Assembly: GCA_013368375.1 (NCBI GenBank)
Contig: JAACJP010000003.1
Coordinates: 1,860,001-1,924,000, forward strand
Direction of reading: 5' to 3'
Length of the DNA: 64,000 bases
From: Tricholomella constricta
Taxonomy: Eukaryota > Basidiomycota > Agaricomycetes > Agaricales > Lyophyllaceae
Shown in pieces: positions 1 through 8,680 of the stretch; position 1 is the first letter of the stretch, and every line of letters starts with the position of its first letter. The translations under genes were made by a program, and so were the position numbers. The notes below the pieces were generated by a model. That model had not been told where the DNA came from. It did not search any database and saw only the letters and a list, made by a program, of their open reading frames with translations.

Positions 1-865
1 AGGTTTCCACCAGGAAGTCGTCAGACTCTGGGTCAGGTTCCTCCAGGACCGGGGTGTAGGGGAGGAACTCCTCCTCATCAGAGTCGTCCTCAACATACGG
101 GTTGGTCGGGGCTCGCAGGTCGGGCTCAGTCATCGGTATACCGTCGGCTCGACAGGCGCGGATCGCTGCGCGCACTTTGGTGCGTGCGCGCCGATCGGCT
201 TTGACCTCGTCCTTGCAGGTGCCGCACTGCGTCGGACAGCGACTCATCTTCACCTCCTTGGTCTCCCAGTCGATCTCGGGGTTATGGTTTTTAAGCCAGT
301 TGAACCCGAGGATCATGTCTTGCTTGCCTAACTGGGTGACCCCGAAGACGGCTCGTTCGGTATGACCGTTGTATCGCAAGACAGCTTCTACGATGCAAGA
401 GACCGAACCGCCTTCGTTGAGAGTGCCGTCCACATTGTAAACCGGGGATGGCCGACTAAGCACCTTGGTTGTGAGCTTGTGTTTCTCGACGAAAGCAACA
501 TTGAGAAAACTGCCAGTCGCTCCGCTGTCCACTAGGGCAGTGACGGCATGCGACTCCTGGGTGTCGGTGGTCTCCAGTTCGACGTTGAGCCACAGGGATC
601 TGGGGCAGGGGGAGGCAGCGGCGATGAAGCGACTAGGGAGTCGCTTTTCCCAGCGGGGTAGGCCACGACGCGACGGGGCGATCGGCTTTGCGACTGCGAT
701 TGGTGTCGTCGGGTCGGAGGGGTTTTGTACGTCTTTGTCGGTCGGTTCACTCGTCGGAATAGCAGCAATATTAGGTGTATTGGCGTATTCTACGGATAAA
801 GGAGCGAACCGATTACGACTAGACAACGGGGGCGTACGTTCCACCCGTTGTGTAATTAAAAACCC
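1..865 (-). CDS. pol: Ty3/gypsy pol, N-terminal part (aspartic protease), partial at window edge
   Basis: Reading the minus strand from the gag stop, one frame (-1 relative to gag) stays open from about 865 to base 1 and runs off the left edge. At 529-521 it encodes the retroviral-type protease motif ALVDSGATGSFLN, followed by a typical gypsy protease tail with an ILGFNWL motif (about 318-295) and an acidic linker (about 90-10). Reverse transcriptase, RNase H and integrase should lie outside the window to the left. It overlaps the end of gag and has no start codon of its own; a GGGTTTT heptamer directly before the gag stop suggests -1 frameshifting. The frame has no internal stop, so this copy looks fairly young. 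Seen: open frame and protease motif. Inferred: frameshift expression. Confidence 0.85.
856..865 (-). promoter_or_regulatory. Candidate -1 ribosomal frameshift site at the gag/pol junction
   Basis: Read on the minus strand the sequence is G GGT TTT TAA in the gag frame, which fits the canonical X XXY YYZ pattern (GGGTTTT, 865-859) with the stop as the next codon. Slipping back one base gives GGG TTT TTA ATT, which is exactly the open pol frame. The yeast L-A virus uses the related GGGUUUA. No downstream pseudoknot was worked out. Confidence 0.6.
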
Positions 866-2070
866 TCCTCGGCGTCGGAGGCGGTCGCGTCGGCCGACGA
901 TGGAGTCGGGTCGGCGGGGACTGCGTCCTTGCGAGCTAGACGTTCCATGATAAGCGCCTCCAGCTCATCATCGAGCATGTGGCGCACGTCCCAGCGCAAA
1001 GGGCAGTCACGAGAGTAGTGACCCTTTTTCTTGCACCGAAAACAGTGGTCGTCGGCAGGCGCGACTCGATCGCGCATCCGATCTACGTCCATTGGGATGC
1101 CCTGGGGGATCGGCCTGGGGGCTGGTGCGGCAGGAGCGCGGGGGGCGGGGGGAGCGGGAGCGGGAGCGAGAGCGGGGGCAGTAGCGAACGCCCATCGTGC
1201 AGCTGCGGTGGTGGGCGGGCGACTGTCGGGCGCCTTTGTCGGGACCATCCGACGGTGGAAGTCGTCCTCCGACCTCATGATGAAGTCTTGAGAACGAGCG
1301 ATCCTCAGCCACTCCTCAATCTTCTCATCGTGCGGGCGACCCGTGGTGATGCTTCCGAGTCGCCTCGAGAGCTTCGGGTCCATTCCCCGACGGAATTTGA
1401 GGACCAGGTGACGCCCATCTGGGTAGCCCGCCTTGACCCACAGGGATCGGAACGAGTCGATGTACTCGTCGATCGATCGACCGTTCTGGAAGTACGCCGT
1501 CGACTCCAGGATGAGCGCGGCATCGGCGACCTCGTCGAAGAGGAAGAACTCGCCACGGAAGGTGTCTTCGAAGTCCTTCCAGGCGGGAAAGACGTCCTTG
1601 GCGGTTCCGAACTGGAACACCCGACTGACGAAGTCGGCGGCTCGCCCGTGCTGCATGTACGACAGCACCCATACTATTCGGGCGTGGTCGTCGGCGAAAC
1701 TTCCCCCGCACAAGGAGAAGTAGAGCTTGCAGGCGTTCAAGAACGCGCGACCGCCCGATCGGGCGCCGTCGTAAATGGGAGGGGGCGACGGTCGGAGGTG
1801 GTGCGATCCCGATCGCGGAGAGCCTGGCAGCGGGGTGGTCGTCTCAGGCGGCGGGGGGGTCGTGTCTGCTTCGGGAGCAGCGGGGGTGGGATTGGGGGGT
1901 GTCCCCGACATGAATTTTTCGAAAAGAGCGGAGAGGCGGTCCATAGAGGCCGAGTTGGAGGTATTGGAGGCAGAGAGAGCCGAAATTGTGGCTTCCATAT
2001 TCGCCAACCGCTCCTCCGTCGTGAGGAAGGGAGAGAACGGTCGCTGCGACATGTCACCAAATTCGGACAT
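856..2070 (-). CDS. gag: Ty3/gypsy retrotransposon gag
   Basis: This is a 404-residue capsid/nucleocapsid precursor starting at ATG 2070, about 127 nt inside the LTR. The N-terminus is Ser/Thr/Pro-rich (residues 1-95). It is followed by a conserved retrotransposon-gag segment (about 100-250, with AFLNACKLYF, FVSRVFQFG and a W-K-DFEDTFRGEFF stretch), an Ala/Pro linker, and one CCHC zinc knuckle (CFRCKKKGHYSRDC) near residue 345. The single knuckle and gag layout match fungal chromoviruses. The TAA stop (858-856) lies immediately after a slippery heptamer. A 400-residue plus-strand open frame overlaps it but is only its antisense shadow. Confidence 0.88.
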   Translation of the reverse strand: MSEFGDMSQRPFSPFLTTEERLANMEATISALSASNTSNSASMDRLSALFEKFMSGTPPNPTPAAPEADTTPPPPETTTPLPGSPRSGSHHLRPSPPPIYDGARSGGRAFLNACKLYFSLCGGSFADDHARIVWVLSYMQHGRAADFVSRVFQFGTAKDVFPAWKDFEDTFRGEFFLFDEVADAALILESTAYFQNGRSIDEYIDSFRSLWVKAGYPDGRHLVLKFRRGMDPKLSRRLGSITTGRPHDEKIEEWLRIARSQDFIMRSEDDFHRRMVPTKAPDSRPPTTAAARWAFATAPALAPAPAPPAPRAPAAPAPRPIPQGIPMDVDRMRDRVAPADDHCFRCKKKGHYSRDCPLRWDVRHMLDDELEALIMERLARKDAVPADPTPSSADATASDAEEGF

Positions 2071-2183
2071 CTCGAAACGGGACTGGACGGGCGATCGGGG
2101 CGAGCGCGCGTTGGACGGTCGCGTGTAGCAGACGCGTGTTTCGGCGCGGAAGCGGATCGGTCGGCTTCGTCGGGTTTCTAGAG

Positions 2184-2195
2184 TTACTCTATTCT
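2184..2195 (-). promoter_or_regulatory. Self-priming primer-binding site of the retrotransposon
   Basis: The 12 bases two nucleotides inside the LTR end are perfectly complementary (as RNA) to 12 bases inside the LTR at 2314-2325, next to the predicted transcript start. This is the Tf1/sushi-type arrangement, where the 5' end of the RNA folds back as primer, rather than a tRNA primer site. Confidence 0.6.
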
Positions 2196-2197
2196 GC

Positions 2198-2694
2198 TGT
2201 TAGGGCGACCTCAGCGCAGAGCTTAGTCGTGCTGGCAGAGGGGAATCCAATGTTATATTATGTACGATTAGAGAGAACGTAAGTAGACCTACCTGGCAGA
2301 GGGGAATCCAATGAGAATAGAGTAAAGGATTCCCCCATGTCAGGAGGATGACTATATACGAGTAACTACTTGAGGGCCGGCTCTCTGGGGTGTATGGTAC
2401 GTAAATGATAACGGATGGGCAGCGGCGCGTGTATGTACACGTTCCCGACGCTGTCCGATCCTCGTGGCTCAGGGTGCAGGCGCACGAGGTCGGGTGACCG
2501 ACGTCGGGATGTCGGGAATCGGGATCGGGCGCGCGCTGGAAGGGGAAGTAACGACAGGAAGTTATAAGTATGTACACCGATGCTTGGGGCGGAGCGTCGG
2601 GGTCGGGATCGCGATCATCTGGGGAGCGGTCGGTCACGTGCTCGTCCGAGGAATCGGATGGTCACGTGATCACCAAACAGGTGTTCCCCTAACA
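2198..2694 (-). mobile_element. LTR of the left chromovirus (5' LTR of the minus-strand element)
   Basis: This 497-bp LTR is bounded by TGTTAGGGG...CCCTAACA on the element strand. It is clearly related to the LTR at 4726-5194: shared ends, a shared TATATAG box, the shared CCACGAGGATCGGACAGCGT block, and two copies of a 20-bp unit ending CCCCTCTGCCAG. The gag gene begins 127 nt inside. The other LTR is outside the window, so target duplications cannot be checked. Confidence 0.85.
2352..2359 (-). promoter_or_regulatory. LTR promoter TATA box
   Basis: On the element strand CGTATATAGTC lies about 33 nt upstream of the TTACTCTATTC stretch that pairs with the primer-binding site. The same box sits at the same distance in the second LTR (about 5034-5042). 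The spacing fits a transcript start at TTACTC. Confidence 0.55.
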
Positions 2695-2768
2695 ACTAGC
2701 TCACTTCGCAACTCTTCTGGGCACTGCCAGGCTCGAGCAGGAATTCCACTAGACTGAAACTGACTTCC

Positions 2769-2854
2769 TGGTTTGCTCACTGTTGGCGACAGTGACGAAC
2801 AAACCAATCTACCAAGTTGCTCACTGTATCTTACAGTGACGAACAACCTTTGGT
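2769..2854. repeat. Two adjacent hairpins sharing a CACTGT...ACAGTG core
   Basis: Hairpin 1 (2769-2806) and hairpin 2 (2811-2854) both contain GCTCACTGT, a 5-nt loop, and ACAGTGACGAACAA. The outer stem bases differ between the two but pair within each (TTTG/CAAA in the first, GTTG/CAAC in the second). They may be ends of a small DNA element or a DNA structure; the function is unknown. Confidence 0.5.
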
Positions 2855-3043
2855 AGACAGAAACAACAGTGAATCAACTAAGATTATTGCCTTGGTCAAC
2901 AATATGACCAATGGGGGGTGAGTGCAGGCTGTATATTGGATGAAACCACTGTTATACCACACCAGACTGGGGGGAATACTCAATTTCCTCTCCCTTATAT
3001 ACATTTTGGCTACCTATGCTTACTAAGCATTGATGCAGTACAA

Positions 3044-3516
3044 TGAGTCATGTAGAGTCATATATTGTAAGTGAAGGAGTCAGAATGAGTCAGGGTGAGT
3101 CAGAATGTGTATTTATAGAAAGTAATGAGTCAGGATGAGTCAGAGCATATTTATAGAAATATAATGAGTCAGATGTTATAAATAAACAGCCTTGACTGTA
3201 AATGAGTCATCCTGATGCAATCTATGAGTCAGATCACATGTAGAGGGTTAATTATAGAACACTTGAGTCAGATTGTCAGAATGGAGTCATATAGACATGA
3301 GTCATGTTAAGATATGGGTTATATTTAGCACACTTGAGTCAGAATGTCAGATTTGGGTCATGTAGGCAGATGAGTCATGTGGGGGTGTGAGTCATGCTGT
3401 CATATGAGTCATGCTTACATAAATGTCATGTGGAGCATGTGGACCATCCTGACATATGAGTCATAAAGGTGCAATGAGTCATGAGCTGCATATGAGTCAT
3501 AATGACGAAACGAGTC
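3044..3516. repeat. Cluster of TGAGTCA heptamers (AP-1/Gcn4-type sites)
   Basis: About 17 exact TGAGTCA copies lie in roughly 460 bp of AT-rich sequence, all in the same orientation, plus near copies (GGAGTCA twice, AGAGTCA, CGAGTCA). They are often followed by T (GAGTCAT). Spacing is irregular, so it is a degenerate short repeat rather than a clean tandem array. TGAGTCA is the recognition sequence of AP-1/Gcn4-type bZIP factors; whether it acts as such here is not known. Confidence 0.7.
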
Positions 3517-3604
3517 ATATGGATCCAATCAGTCAAGTTCAGGAGTTATGACTAAGCTGAGGTCATCTGACTTGTCCTTAGGATTACAGAATCATCAGAA
3601 TGAT

Positions 3605-3790
3605 GGAGTTAACCATTGCGCCATGTGGGCTGCTTAGTAATCTCTTATGATTATAAAGTTTTGCACCAGGCCGGGATTGAAGCAAGGTCAAAAGTGCCAA
3701 AGCAGTAGGTGCAATTTAACCACTGAGCCATTGGGCTGTTTGTGACAAGCTAGACTTTAAACTGTTTATAAGGCAGGGATTGAACTGGTG
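3605..3790 (-). repeat. Tandem tRNA-like units (tRNA-derived SINE)
   Basis: On the minus strand the middle unit (about 3738-3660) has an A-box-like TGGCTCAGTGGTTAAATT and, about 45 nt later, a B-box-like GCTTCAATCCCGGC, the size of a tRNA. A partial unit before it (3790-3771) shows GTTCAATCCCTGCC, and one after it (about 3635-3608) shows TGGCGCAATGGTTAAC. No good acceptor stem can be formed, so these look like tRNA-derived SINE units rather than working tRNA genes. Confidence 0.5.
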
Positions 3791-3880
3791 TTATAAAATA
3801 TAAGACCTTTCTTTAGAGTGATCAATTCGACTGAGTGGGCTTTTTATGTCACTTTGTCTGAAACACTTTTCAGGCGTGAC

Positions 3881-4725
3881 AGCGCGTCAACCAGGAGCTG
3901 GAACAATTCCTGCGGGTCTTCTGCAATGAGCGCCAGAACGACTGGGAGGACCTGTTGCCCAACGCCGAATTCAGTTACAACAACCATGTACACTCGGCGA
4001 CGCAACAGACCCCCTTCCTGCTCGACACTGGTCGGCATCCGCGCATGGGCTTTGAGCCGCGTCAGGGCGCTTCCAAGAACGAGTCAGCCGAAGAGTTCGT
4101 GGAGCGCATGAAGGAAGCCCAGGAGGAAGCTAAGGCGGCGCTTGCAAAGGCAAAGGACGACATGGAGCGGTATTACAACTAGCGACACGCCCCAGCGCCT
4201 GACTACCAGCCGGGTGACAAGGTGTACTTGGACGCGGCCGACATTTCTACGACCCGACCATCTAAGAAGTTGTCGCATCGCTACCTCGGCCCTTTCGTCG
4301 TGCAAAGGCGAGTCGGCCCGCTCGCATATCGCCTTCTGTTGCCTCAGTCCATGAAGCGCATCCATCCGGTCTTCCATGTCGTAAAGCTTGTCCCCGCTGT
4401 CGCGGACCCCATCGAAGGTCGGCAGTCTGATCCACCGCCGCCCCCAGATATCATCAACGACGAGCCCCACTACGAAGTCCACAAAATCCTCGACAGCCGC
4501 ATCTTTCGCAAGAAACTCCAGTACAAGATCTTGTGGAAAGGCTACGGCTACGAAGAAGCTTCGTGGGAGCCCCGGGAGAATGTCGTCGCCCCCGACCTGG
4601 TGCGCAAATTCCACCGCGACAATCCCGATGCTGCGCGCCACATCCGTGGCATCTTCACTCTGTCCCCCGCCGTCTTCGCCACCGTCACCCCGCACCGAGC
4701 CGTTGCGATTCAAGAGGGGGGGTGA
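3881..4725 (+). pseudogene. Ty3/gypsy integrase C-terminus with chromodomain, 5'-truncated and interrupted by a stop
   Basis: From RVNQELEQFLR at about 3883 the frame encodes the end of the integrase core, including LPNAEFSYNNHVHSATQQ. It continues through the GPY/F-like region (YLGPFVVQRRVGPLAYRL, about 4281-4340) and HPVFHVVKL. A chromodomain (about 4465-4610: V-HKILDSR, LQYKILWKGYG, ASWEPRENV) follows, and the frame ends at TGA 4723, directly against the LTR. An in-frame TAG at 4180-4182 breaks the frame where homologues carry an amino acid. Protease, RT, RNase H and most of the integrase are missing; unrelated sequence precedes 3881. The chromodomain marks it as a chromovirus. It is a dead fragment of the same family as the left element, in the opposite orientation. 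Confidence 0.85.
4711..4725 (+). promoter_or_regulatory. Polypurine tract before the 3' LTR
   Basis: CAAGAGGGGGGGTGA lies immediately before the LTR start TGTTAG. A purine-rich run in this position is the expected plus-strand primer site of an LTR retrotransposon; here it also encodes the last codons of pol. Confidence 0.65.
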
Positions 4726-5194
4726 TGTTAGGGGAACTCCCTTTCGCGCCCTCCGACGCTCACCAATCGTCCCCCCGCTCATGCGATCGCTCCCCCGACC
4801 GTTCGCAATCCCGACCCCCGACGCTCCGACCCAAGCGTCGGTGTATATACTTACACACTTCCTGTCGTTCCCATCTCTCCCTGCGCGCGCCCGACGCCGA
4901 TCCCGACCACCCGACATCCCGACGTCGGCTGTCCCAACTCGTGCCCGTACCCTGAGCCACGAGGATCGGACAGCGTCGGGAACGTGTCCATACACGCGCC
5001 GCAGACCATTCCTTGATTATTATGTACAGTACTCGTATATAGTCGGCCCACTGGCATTGGGGATCCTTAGTCTATTCTCTTCGGATTCCCCTCTGCCAGG
5101 TAAGCCCCTCTTTACATTCCTCACTGTACTTAATATAACTTCGGATTCCCCTCTGCCAGCACGACTCAGCTCTGCTCGTGAGGTCGCCCTAACA
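4726..5194 (+). mobile_element. 3' LTR of the truncated chromovirus
   Basis: This 469-bp LTR starts TGTTAGGGGAACTCC and ends GGTCGCCCTAACA, homologous to the LTR at 2198-2694 in inverse orientation. It contains the TATATAG box and two copies of TTCGGATTCCCCTCTGCCAG (5080-5099, 5140-5159). Its right end lies at the end of the neighbouring zinc-finger reading frame, which it seems to have truncated. Confidence 0.85.
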
Positions 5195-6712
5195 AACACG
5201 CTCACAAGGAGCACGAGCCAAACCAGAGCAGTGAATCGAATGCAAGAATATATTCTGCCCCGGGATGCTCAAGTGCCATGGAAGGACTAGAGTCGTATGT
5301 AGAAGGAAGGGATATGACACATACGGGGAGTGTCCATCAGGAAGAACGAGATGGTAGTCTGGACACTTGGCAGGTGCCGTGTCTCGAGGATGATCTCGTG
5401 GGCAGTGTACAGAATGTGGCGGGGACAGGATAATAACCTCGTCCTCATCCTCATGAATGTTGTCAGCTACTTCAGTAGGACTGTCGCTGTCAATGGGATG
5501 AGGATTGTTGATGTCAAGGGCAAGATGATCGTTGAGAGCAAGAGGATCGTCGAGAGCATGAGGACCGTCGACGGCACGAGGACCGTCGAGGGCAAGAGGA
5601 TCATCGAGGGGAACAGGATCGTCGAGAGCACGATGATCATCGAGGGCACGGGGATTGTCGAGGGCAAGAGGATCGTCGAGGGCAAGAGGATCATTGAGGG
5701 CACGAGGATTGTTGAGGGCATGAGGATCGTTGAGGGCGGGAGGATCATCGAGGGCAGGGAAGTCATCATGAGCACGGGCAGGACAAATGTTGCGCGCAGG
5801 AGGTTCGTCATTGGCAGGAGAGTCGTCATGGGCAGGAGGATTGGACGGATTCAGTTCACCGGAATCCTGAACTGCTGGTGGCGTCCAAGGTGTTGCACCG
5901 CTAATTTTACGATTAAAGATCATATTAACAGTCTACAAGAACAAAAATACGCACAGAATCTTCAAAGCGTTGAGAATGCGCTCCAGCCGCGGTTCCAGGA
6001 TTCCACCAGTCAAATTGAATGCAGACATGCAAGTCATTAGCCACCTGCACAATAACTCAAGCCCGAGTTCGCCTCGTCGAATAAGTTTGGTGATTTCTTC
6101 GGTAGTCATCCCATATCCAAATATGTCGTGAAGGGCTGTATTTACTGTCAGAAAGATATCGCCCTCATCGGGATCTACCTCTGGTGTTCTTGCAAAGCGG
6201 GCCCAGACATCCTGTGAGGTGCCAACTGCAACAGTGGGAGGCAAACACTTAGAAAAAACCTGAATTTGAAGCAAAAGGTCTCGGGCTGTCGTTTGCTCAG
6301 ATGTAGGTGCAAAGTGTGGACTGAGGGGTGCTGTATCATCAGGCTGTGTCACCGAATGCTCTGCAGGATACAAAATGTTCGACGTAGGTGCCTGAGGGAG
6401 AGAGTTTCGCAAACGAGGTGGAGCAGAAACTGCAGGAAGAGATGGGCGGGTGTCCTTCGGTTTGCTGAAAAAGTGTGCAATCGATTTTCGACTGCTAGGA
6501 GCAGGTCGGTTTGCCTTCGCACAATGGGCCTTGCTTTTGACGTGCGAGTTCCAGTTTGCCTCTCCGCCGGTGCCAATCTTCACGTCGAGGTCACAATCAT
6601 CGCAGAAACGCGTGCTTGACACGTCGAACTCACTGGGCTGAGGAACTGAAGTCAGCTGGATTTGATTAGAGCGAGTCAATGACCAACGAACCACTTTCCT
6701 CTTCCTTGCCAT
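5189..6712 (-). CDS. U1-type zinc-finger protein with ALDDP repeats, C-terminus probably cut by the LTR
   Basis: Two long open frames on the minus strand (6712/6769 to 5933, and about 5923 to 5189) join through a short intron near 5960-5880 (donor GTATTT; exact acceptor uncertain). The first part begins MARKRKVVRW, has a zinc-finger motif with CDDC followed by W-x2-H-x5-H (near residues 40-70 of the longer frame), an IAHFFSKP stretch and a helical region. The second part carries about 14 six-residue repeats of the xALDDP type, an acidic patch (EDEDEVIIL) and a tail that ends inside the LTR. I do not recognise the family; the finger type suggests RNA or DNA binding. Start could be 6769 or 6712. 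The last codons fall in the LTR, so the true C-terminus is probably lost. Confidence 0.45.
5480..5765 (-). repeat. 18-bp coding minisatellite (xALDDP units)
   Basis: About 14 imperfect 18-bp units, seen on the plus strand as variants of GGCAAGAGGATCGTCGAG, encode six-residue repeats such as LALDDP, RALDDH and HALNNP. The units stay in frame, which suggests they arose under coding constraint. Confidence 0.75.
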
Positions 6713-6769
6713 GTTCGGTGCTATCCTCGGTATCGCGGTATAGCGATTACGATCAGACGAGGAAAACAA

Positions 6770-7105
6770 ATCTGATCTGTTATGACGTAATTAGGCGAAT
6801 CAAATAGAATTCTGCGCGGATACATTCAGTCGTTTAAGCAATCGCACTCTCGTCATCCATCCACCCATTTCTCGCATGCACTGCTCTCTGTGACCGCTAG
6901 ATACTTTCGAAAAAAATTATCAGATTTCCGGCGAACCAGCCCCTCCCCCCCCCCCACATCGTATCACGGCAATTCCCGGTGCGTACCCCTTGGGTATGAA
7001 CTTGAGATCTCGAGCATATGTATATCTCGCGCATCAAACTTTCATGGTTTTTTCTGTTAGTTACAAATCACTCAACATTCCATCCCAATCCCGCGAAAGA
7101 ACGGC
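6770..7105. other. Intergenic, nothing recognised
   Basis: Mostly AT-rich sequence with a short poly-C run near 6943-6955. No gene or structured element is seen. Confidence 0.5.
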
Positions 7106-7722
7106 ATGGGTCGTGTGTCTCATTCCCATTCCTATAGTGCGTGCGGTCGGAGGTCGTGTTTTGGCGTGTATCCATTTTGGGAAGGTATCGCGGCGGACTT
7201 TGAATTACCCTTCAATTGCCCATACCCAATAAGAGCCCCTGAACAAGAGTCGGATTCTGATGACGACGAGGAGCTTGCTTTTGCCCTCCAGGAGTCTCAT
7301 GATCAGGCGAAAGGCAAAATACATCAACCGCCCGCATCGTCGTCCTCCGTGTCCCTTTCTAGGAACGAAACCAGAAATGCAGTATCCGTATTCTTTCGGT
7401 ATTCGATGATGACGACGAAGGATTGTATGCACCGGCTACACGTCTGGAAACGGCATCAGCAATCGGGAACGCGGAGCTTGCCCCGCAACTCTATCATCTC
7501 ATGGTCCACTGTCGACCTTCAGCTTTTGGAAAGCCCACTCTTATAAATTCTTCTCAGATGATGGGACATACTGACCAACATCAGGACATCGTAGCATACA
7601 ATACATCCAGCTCCGATGATGATATGGAAGAAATTTCCGTCGAACCTGTACCAAAAAGCGTCATTGGCCCACAAGACGCAGTGCCAAATTCGGCTCTGGA
7701 CTCTGACTTTTTGCTGTCGTGA
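7106..7722 (+). pseudogene. Possible acidic, UIM-like protein fragment, frame broken
   Basis: Two overlapping plus-strand frames look related: the first encodes SDSDDDEELAFALQESHDQA (about 7250-7310), which resembles a ubiquitin-interacting motif, and the second, shifted near 7400, encodes DDDEGLYAPATR through SSSDDDMEEISVEP to a stop at 7722. No intron with sensible borders joins them, so this may be a decayed fragment. Acidic stretches plus UIM-like motifs occur in the spacer of Rad2/XPG-type nucleases, but no nuclease domain is visible here and the resemblance is weak. Confidence 0.25.
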
Positions 7723-8680
7723 GTGGTATTCGTGTGGATGGCTCTCCAAAATTGACTTCTTCCACTCACATTGGATGTGGGGTGGGAAAGGGCTGACGTC
7801 TCTCGCGCTCTTTGGTCGAATCACTTGACATATCATCGCATCACTGTTGAGCCGATTGTGCTTCTTTTTGTTTTGTAACAAACATGCAGCGTTAATCGTA
7901 TTTACAGCGCTATATGTGAAGGCTCTTCAAAGTTAGAAACCCTGCTTGTACAACGCCCCAAGTCGGGCGCCCTCGCGCCTCGTCGCCAAAGCTCGAATTG
8001 ACGATCAAATTATCTGGTTGAATTCACCTCTGCACCACCTCAACTACCAAATTCTAGGGTCAGCTCAGCTCCCGGGTTTTCACAGGCCGCGGCGCAGTTT
8101 TATTCTCGCAATGCGCTGATGGAGAGATGCTGTGCGCAGCGAGTTGTATCAATAGTCCGACCATCGATTTCAAGTTCGCGCGGTGGCTGCTTGATCTGAG
8201 CGTTTTACTTCGCTGCCTCCGAGTCTGCAGGGCGCGGGGCTCTCCCCGTGAAAGTGAGCACCTTGGCCTACTCATTCGTATCATAGCCTGTTTCATCTGC
8301 GCCGAGGTCCACTCGGCCCTTGGTCCTTCTAGGAGATATAGTCAACTGAATTTTTTTTGTGGACTCCCAGTCGGGCAAAATATAATGTCTGTGGCGCCAA
8401 TGCATTTGTCGAGACATCTGTCAAAAAAACTGTGCGAAGCCGCCCGCTAGACTTTCTTCATTGCTCCTCCTAGGTACGAGCCTTCGGTTCGTCTTAGTGG
8501 CTTTGAGACGCAGAGACATCAGATGCGAGGGAATATATTCCTATATACGTCTATTTAAGCGGCCTTGCGGACTCACGGATGGCAGGGAATGGGAGAGGCG
8601 GCATTCCCACAGTATGCACTTGGTGAGGGGAAGGGGGGTCAATAAATCTGACTTTCGAAGTCCATCGAACCGTCTGCACG
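7723..8680. other. Intergenic, upstream region of the dehydrogenase gene
   Basis: No coding signal. A TATTTAAG box around 8551-8560 lies about 125 bp before the start codon of the next gene and could be its promoter element. Confidence 0.4.

Noticed and set aside
979..2181. 400-residue plus-strand open frame
   Set aside because: It is the antisense of gag with biased composition and no domain; gag on the other strand has a zinc knuckle and the right context.
2198..5194. The two LTRs as the ends of one complete element
   Set aside because: They are in opposite orientation, and the sequence between them has no RT or protease. They belong to two separate insertions of one family.
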